A stretch of 64,000 nucleotides of DNA from an uncultured Parabacteroides sp. (GTDB taxonomy: Bacteria; Bacteroidota; Bacteroidia; Bacteroidales; Tannerellaceae): positions 112,282 through 176,281 of the forward strand of contig CASFJQ010000008.1 of assembly GCA_949295065.1 (NCBI GenBank), given 5' to 3'. The notes below the pieces were generated by a model. It saw only the letters and a list, made by a program, of their open reading frames with translations, did no database searches and had not been told where the DNA came from. Both the position numbers and the translations under genes were made by a program. Positions within the stretch are counted from its first letter, which is position 1. Every line of letters begins with the position of its first letter. This document shows positions 1 through 8,048 of this stretch, one piece after another.

Positions 1-81
1 TTATGAGTTGACGAGGCTTCAGAGACAAGTTAAACAAGGTAATAAATCTTATGCAGGCTTGTCTGCTTGTTTTCTTGTCAA
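1..81. repeat. Family A intergenic repeat at window start
   Basis: Contains GTTGACGAGGCTTCAGAGACAAG-like sequence followed about 50 bases later by CTTGTCAACTA in the opposite sense, so the two ends can pair. The same words recur in most gaps of the window. It lies directly after the stop codon of the cytochrome-like gene on the minus strand. No gene is seen here. Confidence 0.6.
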
Positions 82-807
82 CTACTTTTTAGCTCCGTTC
101 CCAATCCAATTATCCAAAAGATTCAACAAATCCTTTTGAGTAATCATTTCCAAATGGTCCATATGCCAGTTGGCAGAAATATCCGTATTAAGTGTAAGAT
201 GAAGAAAACTACTGTCCACTTTTCCCGGTGTTACATACGGCATTCCTTCATCGCTCAAAGAAGCCGGAACATTTACCAATGCATCATAGCTCTTTCCTTC
301 AGTAAGGAAAAGGCCTCCGGCTGGAGTCGTACTTTTTCCATGACAATTGATACAAGTCTTATCAAATATTTCTCTTTGCACAGAAGAGAACATTCCGGCA
401 TCAATTGTTCCGGCATCAATAATGATTGTATCTTCCTGATATTGTATTTCTGAAGAATAAAAAGACACAATCTTTTTACGCAGCTGATTTATGACACAAA
501 GCTCAACAGTTTTAACCTCTGTCGGAATTCCGGACATTACCATATTCATATCACCTGCTGATGATACTATTACTCCCTTAGAAATGTTTGCATACTCTCC
601 TTCTCCAAATCCGGCAACAACAACGCTATATGACGAAGGCCATGAGTCAGCTCCCTTAATATTTGCGCTGACACGGACAACAGAACCTGTATGTGACGAA
701 TCCGTCGTTATATCGTCATATATTTTTCCATCATCACACGAAGAAAACAATGAAAGAATCAAAAACGAGAGATACAATATTGCTAGTTGATAACTTCTCA
801 TAAACAT
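82..807 (-). CDS. Lipoprotein with one c-type cytochrome motif
   Basis: The 241-residue product begins with a hydrophobic signal ending in a lipobox-like FSSC (Cys24), so it is probably a lipoprotein of the outer envelope. Residues about 40-130 form a beta-rich stretch that I do not recognise. A single heme-attachment motif CINCH lies at 152-156, followed by GMPYV (Met189, possible distal ligand) and PGKVDSSFLHLTL, a pattern typical of planctomycete-type (PSD1-like) cytochrome c domains. It is the last gene of a five-gene minus-strand cluster with two porins, a di-heme oxidoreductase and an imelysin, which suggests electron transfer at the cell surface linked to iron or heme. That role is inferred from context. 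The start could also be the second Met at 801. Confidence 0.75.
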   Translation of the reverse strand: MFMRSYQLAILYLSFLILSLFSSCDDGKIYDDITTDSSHTGSVVRVSANIKGADSWPSSYSVVVAGFGEGEYANISKGVIVSSAGDMNMVMSGIPTEVKTVELCVINQLRKKIVSFYSSEIQYQEDTIIIDAGTIDAGMFSSVQREIFDKTCINCHGKSTTPAGGLFLTEGKSYDALVNVPASLSDEGMPYVTPGKVDSSFLHLTLNTDISANWHMDHLEMITQKDLLNLLDNWIGNGAKK

Positions 808-822
808 TATGTATATACAGAA

Positions 823-2046
823 TTAGAATACATATTGCAAAAGGACTGTACCTGAATGCATAGCAAGACCAAGGTCATCGTTGTCGCGGTCGAGCTGAGT
901 TTCGTGTCCGGTACGACCGATAAACTGATACATTGCCTGAAGCTTCAGATTACATCCGGTAAAGAAATAGTTGAAGCCAATTGCCGGCATGTTAAGGAAG
1001 CCTTTGGTGTCAAGTCCGTTTCTGTTGAAGAAATCGTATCTTGCAGCAGCCTGCAGGCGGTTTGTTATAAAATATCCACCCTGAACGTATCCACCAAGAT
1101 AGTTATATGTCTCGTCTATCTTCTGACGCTCCGTAAAACCTACATTCATATAGTATAGTTCAGCTCCTATATACAAGCGATTCTTCAACATGGCAAACTC
1201 AGCTCCGGCTCTGAAATCATTCGTACTTTCATTCTCACTTTCGACATTCAATGACGAAGACAATCCGAAAAGAATCTTATCTTCATTCAATCTGTTCGGA
1301 TCACCTTGGTTTGAAGGCATTATTCCTTTAGGCATATAAGTTACACGTCCGGCATAAAGAAGTGAAGGAATATGCCAATCATCACTGAAAGTCTTTGATG
1401 CTACATTTACGCTGCTGCCTGTACCATTGAACAATCCCAGCTCATAACCGAACTTATCCTGTAAAAGTCCGTGAATCTCAATACCCAAATCAAATCCTGT
1501 AGCGATATTAGGTGTTACTGCATTCAATGAATATGGCAAAATAACAGGTGCAGTAAGCGAAACCGGCAGTGTAGGCATCAATGTTTCACCCAAAGTAGTA
1601 AGATAAGCATGAGAGAATGGAGTCTTGAACTTTCCGGCACGTATCGCAAAAGATTCTTTCAACTTAACATCAAACCACGCCTGCTGCAATATGCCGCCAC
1701 CGCTTCCGGCTGCATTTATAGAAAGGTTGAATGTCACCTTATCGAAAGCTTTTCCTGTAAATCCCAAAATTGCATATGGAATGGAGAAACCAGAATTAGC
1801 AACATTATCCTGATTGTACGCAGGATCCAAACCTTCCGAATCATAATAGTTGAAATGTGCTCCAGCCTGAACGAGCATATATGGCTTGAAAACAAAATCT
1901 CCTTTCTTTGAAGCTATGGAAAAACCTTCTTTTCCGGCAAGAGAAACAATTCCATTTTCTGTTTCTTCTTCATATTGTGCCTTCAATGATAAAGGCAATA
2001 AAAGTAAAACTACTATATAGTAAAATATATTTTTCATACTTGTCAT
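823..2046 (-). CDS. Outer-membrane porin, phosphate-selective porin O/P type
   Basis: The 407-residue protein has an N-terminal signal ending near LPLSLKA-Q and then a beta-barrel pattern of alternating aromatic strands ending in a C-terminal Phe (LLQYVF), the usual outer-membrane insertion signal. Phrases such as FKPYMLVQAGAHFNYYDSEG and RAGKFKTPFSHAYL resemble OprO/OprP-like porins of Bacteroidetes. It lies 9 bases downstream of the di-heme oxidoreductase gene, so the two are probably co-transcribed. The substrate is unknown. The cluster suggests passage of an iron- or redox-related solute rather than phosphate, but that is inference. Met4 (2037) is an alternative start. Confidence 0.75.
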   Translation of the reverse strand: MTSMKNIFYYIVVLLLLPLSLKAQYEEETENGIVSLAGKEGFSIASKKGDFVFKPYMLVQAGAHFNYYDSEGLDPAYNQDNVANSGFSIPYAILGFTGKAFDKVTFNLSINAAGSGGGILQQAWFDVKLKESFAIRAGKFKTPFSHAYLTTLGETLMPTLPVSLTAPVILPYSLNAVTPNIATGFDLGIEIHGLLQDKFGYELGLFNGTGSSVNVASKTFSDDWHIPSLLYAGRVTYMPKGIMPSNQGDPNRLNEDKILFGLSSSLNVESENESTNDFRAGAEFAMLKNRLYIGAELYYMNVGFTERQKIDETYNYLGGYVQGGYFITNRLQAAARYDFFNRNGLDTKGFLNMPAIGFNYFFTGCNLKLQAMYQFIGRTGHETQLDRDNDDLGLAMHSGTVLLQYVF

Positions 2047-2055
2047 CAGATATTA

Positions 2056-3486
2056 TTACAAAGAATTAATGAAATCAATCAGAGCATCCCTATCCTCTTT
2101 ACTCATATTTTTAAATAAGTTTTTTGAAGCTTCGGCTTCGCCGCCATGCCACATAATAGCCTCAATCAGGTTTCGGGCTCTGCCATCATGCAAAAAATAT
2201 GTATGTCCGTTTACTTTCTCCTGTAATCCTATTCCCCATAAAGGAGTAGTTCTCCACTCATTTCCACGAGCCAAACCGCTGACATAATTGTCATTCAGTC
2301 CTACGCCCATAATCTCCGAACCCATATCATGAAGAAGGAAATCCGAATAAGGATGTATTGTTTGCCCGCCAAGCCATGGCAATTCTGTTCCGTTAAGCAA
2401 AGTTGCTCCACGCGGGCGAGTGTGAAGAGTAGTAACATGACACAGATGGCATTTAGCTTCATAGAATTTCTGCTCTCCTTTAATCACATTCGGGTCATTG
2501 ACATTCCTTCGTGCCGGAACACCCAAAGAATGAAGATATAAATCAACATCTTCCATATCTTCGGTTGAAATATCCAATTTGTCGTATGCAAGTCCCATCA
2601 TACTACCCTGATCCATTTGCATCTGTCCTTCACATATTTCTTCCGGATAACGGCTGTTTGTAACACCCATATCACTGGAAAACCCAAGTTCAACAGTCAA
2701 GTCTGCATGTTGAGCTTTGTTACCAGACAAACCCAATCGCATCATTCCTCTTTCCATTATGTAATTACAGCGTCCGCTGATTCCATATTCCGGATAATTA
2801 CTTTTGGCAGCCAAAGCTTCTATTTCTTTCGGATCGAGGGCCATCATCTGTCCCATACCGACATGACGCAGAGGAATTCTCACAGAACAGAACAAATCTT
2901 CAGGAGCAATGGAATCCGCATACCATTCCGAAATCGAATACTCAGGTTTGCATAATTCATAAGTTTCCCCATCCGGAAATGAGAATGTTTGTTTTGTATA
3001 TTTTACCTTAAGTTTTCCTTCAGGTTTCACTCCATAAATAGCCTGGTCATGAAGCACACGACCATAGTTCTTGAAGAAGGCACCGTTTCTGCGTGTTATA
3101 TAAACCAACATAGACGAAAAACCATAACTTCCGGAACCGCCTTCACTCCAAAGCGTAGGTTTGGTTCGTCCTGCATTTCTATGGCAGCTACCACAAGAAT
3201 AACCTGCATATACCGGCCCCAATCCACCTATTGAAGAGTTGTTGGAACTTGTTCTTACATCATCATATAAGCCGTCTCCGTTTATAAACCTGCTGGAAAA
3301 AGTTCCGGAAACCCAATCCGCCTCTGTATCATAAGCAACGGTGGAATTCAGGAAAATAGTGGAAGTTCCCGCAGAAAGAGCATAACCTGCGGGAACTTCA
3401 ACATTATCAATATCCATACCTATTTTCTCACATGAGACAAATGATAAAGATGAAGCAAGAACAAAAAACATTGTTTTTATTCTCAT
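2056..3486 (-). CDS. Di-heme oxidoreductase family (DUF1111) lipoprotein
   Basis: The 476-residue product has a lipoprotein signal (LSFVSC, Cys19) and two heme c motifs, CGSCH at 98-102 and CHLCH at 346-350. This is the arrangement of the di-heme 'thiol oxidoreductase' (DHOR, DUF1111) family, distantly related to MauG and cytochrome c peroxidases. The C-terminal part carries the family-like sequence TPLWGIGL followed by FLHDGRARNLIEAIMWHGGE. Family members often sit beside imelysin genes, as here: imelysin is the next gene upstream, 131 bases away across a repeat. The electron donor and the substrate are unknown. A lipid-anchored di-heme enzyme is notable in an anaerobic fermenter. Confidence 0.88.
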   Translation of the reverse strand: MRIKTMFFVLASSLSFVSCEKIGMDIDNVEVPAGYALSAGTSTIFLNSTVAYDTEADWVSGTFSSRFINGDGLYDDVRTSSNNSSIGGLGPVYAGYSCGSCHRNAGRTKPTLWSEGGSGSYGFSSMLVYITRRNGAFFKNYGRVLHDQAIYGVKPEGKLKVKYTKQTFSFPDGETYELCKPEYSISEWYADSIAPEDLFCSVRIPLRHVGMGQMMALDPKEIEALAAKSNYPEYGISGRCNYIMERGMMRLGLSGNKAQHADLTVELGFSSDMGVTNSRYPEEICEGQMQMDQGSMMGLAYDKLDISTEDMEDVDLYLHSLGVPARRNVNDPNVIKGEQKFYEAKCHLCHVTTLHTRPRGATLLNGTELPWLGGQTIHPYSDFLLHDMGSEIMGVGLNDNYVSGLARGNEWRTTPLWGIGLQEKVNGHTYFLHDGRARNLIEAIMWHGGEAEASKNLFKNMSKEDRDALIDFINSL

Positions 3487-3529
3487 AATCTTTCTATATT
3501 CTTTAAATCAAGTTTTACAGAATGATATT

Positions 3530-3605
3530 TCCAGGAAACAAGTTGACGAAGAAACGACTAACAACATTATATTCCTCGTCAACTTATCTCTGAAACCTTG
3601 TAAAC
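3530..3605. repeat. Family A repeat between imelysin and di-heme oxidoreductase genes
   Basis: Carries ACAAGTTGACGAAG and, about 30 bases later, CCTCGTCAACTTATCTCTGAAACCTTG, in inverse relation. It could form a long hairpin in the operon transcript. There is no T-run typical of a terminator, so read-through is likely. Confidence 0.5.
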
Positions 3606-3617
3606 TTTAATGTTTCC

Positions 3618-4802
3618 TCAGTTATTCACTTTACGAGGCTGACCATCCTTAAACAGAAGGAATTCTAGAGTGTGGAAACCACGCAATGCCTGAGCAGCCT
3701 CAATAGCTTCGTCACTTTCACCTTCCGACCAGTTCATATCATCAAAGTTTCCGGAATTAAGAATATTCACAATACCTTCCTGATCCAAAGGCCAGCTATC
3801 CATATTCGGGTCCAATCCTTCAGCATCAACCGGCCCGAACAAGAAACCTTCACTCTTTTCCCATGGTTCACGAGCTGAAATCCATGCCGATGCAGCAGCT
3901 TCAAAATTGGCATCGCTTGGAGAAGTTCTGAAAGCTTCAACTGCGTCATGAAGTTTTGAGTTCTCTTCCATCAGCCATTTATATGTTGGAAGAACTACAT
4001 GATCTGTATATTGAGCTACTATTGCATCCAGTTTCGGATCATCAGCTTTTCCTTCATAAGCAGAACGGACAATTGCTTTTGTTTCAACCAGAACAGTTTC
4101 CAGCTCCAAACATGCAGCCTGTGCTTCTTTTGCTTCAGCTGAATTTATATTATTACGGAATGGCTGAGGAATTGCCTGAATTGCTGCAGCTGTCTGATGT
4201 ATGGCTTCATCCAGCTTTTTGTTCTGCTCTGGATTAAGTGATTCCAACAAGTTATAAAGAGAATTTTCCTGGATATCTTTTGAATCATCATTGTCATTTT
4301 CTGAAATCGTTCCATAATATGAATTACGGATTGACCATATATTATTAGTATAGTCATCACGGGAATGCCAGCTATACCAAGACTCTACAGCATAAAGAGC
4401 GCCTTCTTTATCTCCAGATTCATATTTACTCATCGGGTCACCGATTTTTGCTGCGCCTACTTCATTTGCAATTTCAGCACATTTGTCAAAAATTTCCTCA
4501 ACACAGTTCAATGCGCTGCTGAAATCACCTCCGGAATGATTCTTGAAAGTTGTAGCATAAGCTTCGCCGCCCTTATAGCTTGTGCTCCAATAAGAATAAA
4601 GATTTGCAGCGTCTTTCTTAAGCAATGAAGAAACATTCTGCATATAGTTTCCCCATGATGCTGCATTTTCAGAATTGTAATCAATGTCTTTTGCCTCTAC
4701 GGCTGGAGTGACAGGAACGGGATCTTCATTTTTTTCACAGGAAGTGAATGTTAAAGAGGCAGCCAATAAAAGGGCTGCAAAAGATTTGAATTTCTTTTCC
4801 AT
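3618..4802 (-). CDS. Imelysin-family (peptidase M75-like) lipoprotein
   Basis: The 394-residue lipoprotein (signal ending LTFTSC, Cys22) has the helical imelysin domain with the signature GxHxxE near its C-terminus (GFHTLE, residues 375-380) and the family-like segments AREPWEKSEGFLFGPVDAEGLDPNMDSWPLD. Imelysins include IrpA- and EfeO-like iron-uptake proteins and usually lack peptidase activity. The residues of GxHxxE are the proposed metal site. Neighbours are a porin upstream (gap of 98 bases holding a repeat) and the di-heme oxidoreductase downstream. I infer a surface iron or heme acquisition role. Its leader consists of (AAACTCAAAA)-type decamers directly before the ATG. Confidence 0.9.
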   Translation of the reverse strand: MEKKFKSFAALLLAASLTFTSCEKNEDPVPVTPAVEAKDIDYNSENAASWGNYMQNVSSLLKKDAANLYSYWSTSYKGGEAYATTFKNHSGGDFSSALNCVEEIFDKCAEIANEVGAAKIGDPMSKYESGDKEGALYAVESWYSWHSRDDYTNNIWSIRNSYYGTISENDNDDSKDIQENSLYNLLESLNPEQNKKLDEAIHQTAAAIQAIPQPFRNNINSAEAKEAQAACLELETVLVETKAIVRSAYEGKADDPKLDAIVAQYTDHVVLPTYKWLMEENSKLHDAVEAFRTSPSDANFEAAASAWISAREPWEKSEGFLFGPVDAEGLDPNMDSWPLDQEGIVNILNSGNFDDMNWSEGESDEAIEAAQALRGFHTLEFLLFKDGQPRKVNN

Positions 4803-4807
4803 ATTAA

Positions 4808-4890
4808 TTTGAGTTTTTAAGTTTTTGAGTTTTTGAGTTTATTAGTTGACAATATGATTGACTTGTATCTGTTGCCTCGTCAACTCGTTC
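4808..4890. repeat. Decamer tract plus family A repeat upstream of imelysin gene
   Basis: Reading on the minus strand toward the imelysin start, family A words (GAGTTGACGAGGCAACAGATACAAG) are followed by AT-rich 10-base units of the type AAACTCAAAA/AAACTTAAAA ending just before the ATG. The same order recurs before at least four other start codons in this window. Confidence 0.6.
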
Positions 4891-4900
4891 CTACAATATT

Positions 4901-6226
4901 CTATTTGCTGAGGAACCATCCGATATAGGCAATTCCAAGGCTGAATTCATTTTCGCTGTTATATTTTCCTCCGCCAATCTTTCTGGCTTTATAGTCTGCC
5001 TTGACAACAAGATTCGGCAAAGCATACCAGTTGGCTCCGACCGACCACATATTAACTTTATTACGTAAATCCATAACCTGCTTTCCCTCTCCTTTTTCCT
5101 GCGGGTTGTAATATTCATATCTGGCAAAAGGATAAATAACTGGGAACTTCGACTGGGAACCGAATAAAGAACGCAGATTTATACCAAGTTCACCACCATA
5201 ACTGACAGCATTGCTAGCCACAGGAACTGTGCGGCTGTAAGGAGAAGTATTTGATTGCCCGCGAATCGCCGACGACAAAGCTTCGGAGTTTGCCAAATCT
5301 CCGTAAATCATATTTGCCCTTGCTGTTATATATTTGTTCTTATACTGTAAGTCTGCTGTATATATTTTCAATGGCGAACGGCCTATTGATGTAAATGTTT
5401 CAGGCTTGTCGGAATTAGCTCCAACATTGTTGCAATAGTAGAAAGAACCTCCGATTATCAATCCCGGAACTCCAAGATAATTCAAGCGAGCCACATAAGC
5501 CGGAGATGTAAAATTATCTGTCTCAAACAAACCCTGTTTTCCTCCGGCAACCCAAGTATTGCGGTCGAAACCACAGGCATTCAATCCTGCTACAATCTGG
5601 AACTGATAATTGAAACGGGAATATTTTTCGCCGAATGTTCCAAAAAACTCTAGTCCGTTTTCATGCCATGTACATGGAATAATTGTTGATTCACCTTCCG
5701 GACGTGATGTTCCGAAGAAATTAATCGGCTCATGATGTTCGTTTGTCAGTCCGACCGGGACAATCAAATGACCGACACGTACATTAAACGCAGGATGAAT
5801 AAGACGAGTTATATGGAATTGCTCCAAAGCTACTTCACCGCCTTTTTCAACTTCTGTTTCATATTCCCCATTTTCAGTATTTTCAAGTTCATATGCAGTG
5901 CCTGCGCCTCCTGCCTCAAATTCTATTTCAGCACCAAGAATCCATTGGGAGTTAAATTTATAATCGAAAGCAACAATAAATCTTGGAATTGATATTGAAT
6001 TTCTGTTTACCTTTTTATTCCCTGATGAAGTTCCGGTGAAACGATTTATACCATAATCCATAAAACTGGCAAGGGCTTCACCATATCCACCAAAACGGAA
6101 CTTTTCATATCCCGATGCATATATTTCTGCAGAGCGTTCTACAGCTGACTTTTCAGAATTTTCCTGAGCATTTACAGAAGAAGTCAAGCACAGAGAAAAC
6201 AAGAATAATTTAGTTAATCTTTTCAT
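4901..6226 (-). CDS. Outer-membrane porin, OprO/OprP-like, first gene of the imelysin cluster
   Basis: The product is 441 residues from the ATG at 6226 (MKRLTKLFLFSLCLTSS signal, cleavage near VNA-Q). The barrel pattern and the segment VRVGHLIVPVGLTNEHHEP resemble phosphate-selective porin O/P proteins, and EHHEP is a His/Glu-rich patch. An in-frame extension to 6280 exists, but a good -7 box (TACCTTTG, 6253-6246) lies inside it, so the inner ATG, which has a leader of about 14 bases, is preferred. This is the first gene of the porin/imelysin/di-heme cluster and faces an upstream region full of ATACCTA boxes, so it is probably regulated. Confidence 0.8.
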   Translation of the reverse strand: MKRLTKLFLFSLCLTSSVNAQENSEKSAVERSAEIYASGYEKFRFGGYGEALASFMDYGINRFTGTSSGNKKVNRNSISIPRFIVAFDYKFNSQWILGAEIEFEAGGAGTAYELENTENGEYETEVEKGGEVALEQFHITRLIHPAFNVRVGHLIVPVGLTNEHHEPINFFGTSRPEGESTIIPCTWHENGLEFFGTFGEKYSRFNYQFQIVAGLNACGFDRNTWVAGGKQGLFETDNFTSPAYVARLNYLGVPGLIIGGSFYYCNNVGANSDKPETFTSIGRSPLKIYTADLQYKNKYITARANMIYGDLANSEALSSAIRGQSNTSPYSRTVPVASNAVSYGGELGINLRSLFGSQSKFPVIYPFARYEYYNPQEKGEGKQVMDLRNKVNMWSVGANWYALPNLVVKADYKARKIGGGKYNSENEFSLGIAYIGWFLSK

Positions 6227-6245
6227 TCTATTTGTAAATTTTTCG

Positions 6246-6276
6246 CAAAGGTATGGCTGCAAAAAACCTACATCAA
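6246..6276 (-). promoter_or_regulatory. Promoter of the porin/imelysin operon
   Basis: On the minus strand a perfect Bacteroidetes -7 box TACCTTTG (6253-6246) is preceded after 19 bases by TTGA (6276-6273), near the -33 consensus TTTG. Transcription would start near 6239, about 14 bases before the ATG at 6226. This decides the start codon. Confidence 0.7.
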
Positions 6277-6284
6277 TCACATAG

Positions 6285-6396
6285 AATAGGTATATAAAGG
6301 AGGATAATACCCTCTTTTAGGTATTTATTCCTCAACATAATAACAAATACCTAAAAGGTAGTATAAAATAAAGGAATATACCCTATTGTAGGTATT
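6285..6396. promoter_or_regulatory. Cluster of ATACCTA/TAGGTAT boxes with a 12-bp inverted repeat
   Basis: TTTTAGGTATTT (6315-6326) and AAATACCTAAAA (6345-6356) are a perfect inverted repeat with an 18-base spacer. Further copies are AATAGGTATA (6285-6294), just upstream of the porin -33 element, and TGTAGGTATTG (about 6388). Two more lie at 6626-6636 and 6655-6668. Similar boxes precede the pflB and susC promoters, so I infer an operator for a shared regulator. The regulator is not identified. Confidence 0.5.
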
Positions 6397-6486
6397 GTTT
6401 TGTTAACGGCAGTATATAAAATTAGCAGTTTCCAAATTCAGGTTTACAGCTGATTAATATTGCTAAAAAATAGGTCTAGTCCTACG

Positions 6487-6550
6487 CTGACGTAGGTCCG
6501 GACCTACGTCAGCATATATACGGCCCCAATTGAGCGCAGGTTCGGAGCCA
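6487..6550. repeat. Perfect 28-bp palindrome and CGTAGGTTCGG-type box (family E)
   Basis: Positions 6487-6514 are a perfect palindrome, GCTGACGTAGGTCC followed at once by its exact reverse complement. A related word GCGCAGGTTCGGAGCC lies at 6535-6550. The same motif family recurs at 20964-21015. No T-run follows, so it is not a simple terminator. The function is unknown. Confidence 0.75.
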
Positions 6551-6688
6551 TTTCAGAGCAAACAACAGATGTTTCAAGGAAAACACTACCATGTTTTTAC
6601 TCGTTTATTTAATCATAATAGCAACAAATAGGTACTACACTAATATTTTTACTAAAATATAGGTATTGCCACAGTTATTATATGGCAA

Positions 6689-6703
6689 TATCTTTGCAAT
6701 GTC
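6689..6703 (+). promoter_or_regulatory. Promoter of a candidate small RNA
   Basis: TATCTTTG (6689-6696) matches the -7 consensus, and ATTG (6665-6668) lies 20 bases upstream as a weak -33 element. An ATAGGTATTG box overlaps that -33 position. No annotated plus-strand gene follows, only the terminator at 6822-6853. Confidence 0.5.
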
Positions 6704-6853
6704 AAAATAAACGTAACACTATTAGTATAATCGCTAAACCAAGACCAAACGCTAATTATGTAAGCATATAAGATGATTTTGAAGAAATATCGGAAAGTTT
6801 TTATTGGTTATTTTCGATAATAAAAAAGCCTCACTGGGAAGTGAGGCTTTTTT
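6703..6853 (+). ncRNA. Candidate small RNA or leader with a 15-codon ORF
   Basis: A promoter at 6689-6696 and a strong intrinsic terminator at 6822-6853 bracket about 150 bases with no annotated gene. Inside is a 15-codon ORF (ATG 6773 to TAA 6820) coding for a basic peptide MILKKYRKVFIGYFR. The stretch could be a small RNA, a mini-mRNA, or both. Transcription is inferred only from the signals. Confidence 0.4.
6822..6853 (+). terminator. Intrinsic terminator, possibly bidirectional
   Basis: A perfect 14-bp stem AAAAAAGCCTCACT with loop GGGA and its complement ends in a run of six T. The symmetric A and T runs allow function in both directions. It separates the ppx-side repeats from the regulatory region. 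Confidence 0.85.
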
Positions 6854-6859
6854 ATTGAT

Positions 6860-7121
6860 AGAGGACAAGGGGACGAGTTGACAAGTTGACAAGGCTTCAG
6901 ATACAAGATATTGTTTAGAGTTTAGAGTTTAGGGGTTAGGGGTTAATGAATATAGAGACTAATTTCTATCAGCTTCTAACTCCACATCACTCCTCCTTAA
7001 CTCCTTGACTTCTTGACTCCTTAACTCCTCAACTTCTTGACTACTTAACTACTTAACTACTTGACTACTTAACTTCTTAACTTCTTAACTTCTTAACTTC
7101 TTAACTTCTCAACTCCTCTAT
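6860..7121. repeat. Family A repeat, telomere-like heptamers and long decamer tract
   Basis: The order is GACGAGTTGACAAGTTGACAA-type words (6866-6910), then GTTTAGA/GTTTAGG/GGTTAGG units (6913-6946), then a long degenerate 10-base-period tract of the type CTTCTTAACT/CTACTTGACT (6996-7121). The last part runs into the ppx coding sequence and supplies its final codons and stop. No gene is seen in 6860-7092. Confidence 0.75.
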
Positions 7122-8010
7122 CCTCCGCATACAACTGATCAATAATACCATCAGAAAGACCTATTTCCGGAACATAAATATATTCGGATTTAAGCTTTTC
7201 GGCAAGGCAAAGGAATATTTCAGAAGCAGGAACAATAACATCAGCACGGTCCGGCTTGAGATTGTATTCATCCATACGGGCTTCAGGAGTAAGAATCTTC
7301 AAACGGTCGTATATCTGTTGCAAAGAAGAAACAGGAATACGTTTACGCTTTTTATCCTTTTTCTCAATCAAACGATAAAGCTTGTTGATGTTTCCACCGG
7401 AACCGATTATATTAACGACAGGATAATTACGTGTATTTTCTTCTATCTCGTCGCGCATCTGCTGCCAGGCAGCTTCGGTAACACCTCCTGTAAGTATTCT
7501 GACAGTTCCGATATTGAATGATTTTGAATACACCAACTCACCGTTAACAAGGAAATTAACTTCAGTACTACCACCACCGACATCAACATACATATAATTG
7601 CCATTTCTGTCTTCACGACATTCCATATGGTTATTATATACCATTTTGGCTTCTTCCTGACCATCAATAATCTCGATGTTAATTCCTGTAGTTTTCTTGA
7701 TTTTCTTTATAATGGATTTTCCATTTTCCGCATCACGCATTGCAGACGTAGCACATGCACGATACCTCTCAACTCCGTAAATCTTCATCAAATGACGATA
7801 AGCTTTCATCAAACGACGCATTCTTTCTTCCTTTTCCGGAGATATGCGCTTCTTCTCAAAAACATCAAAACCCAGACGCAATGGTACACGCAACAAAAGA
7901 ACTTTCGAAAATTTATCTTCTTTGCCCTGAATTGATGAAGAAACGCTTTTAATCAATAAACGCACGGCATTGGAACCTATATCAATAGCCGCATAATTCT
8001 TTACTGGCAT
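7093..8010 (-). CDS. ppx: Ppx/GppA-type exopolyphosphatase
   Basis: The protein has 305 residues from ATG 8010 (MPVKNYAAIDIGSNAVRLL). The ASKHA-fold phosphate loops are clear: AAIDIGSNAVRLLIKSV at the N-terminus and YVDVGGGSTEVNFLVNG mid-protein. It would hydrolyse polyphosphate and/or pppGpp. Only the N-terminal catalytic half of long Ppx proteins is present, as in GppA-like short forms. It lies 38 bases downstream of ppk, giving a synthesis/breakdown pair. An upstream ATG at 8055 would overlap ppk by 7 bases, but the extra residues look non-coding. The C-terminal residues GVEKLRS are encoded by the decamer repeat. Confidence 0.88.
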   Translation of the reverse strand: MPVKNYAAIDIGSNAVRLLIKSVSSSIQGKEDKFSKVLLLRVPLRLGFDVFEKKRISPEKEERMRRLMKAYRHLMKIYGVERYRACATSAMRDAENGKSIIKKIKKTTGINIEIIDGQEEAKMVYNNHMECREDRNGNYMYVDVGGGSTEVNFLVNGELVYSKSFNIGTVRILTGGVTEAAWQQMRDEIEENTRNYPVVNIIGSGGNINKLYRLIEKKDKKRKRIPVSSLQQIYDRLKILTPEARMDEYNLKPDRADVIVPASEIFLCLAEKLKSEYIYVPEIGLSDGIIDQLYAEDRGVEKLRS

Positions 8011-8048
8011 AGTTTCAATATTTATAGTTTGTTTATATATTTTGCTTT

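Noticed and set aside
6913-6946. True telomere or linear replicon end
   Set aside because: Only a few heptamers lie inside a normal gene region; nothing else indicates a DNA end.
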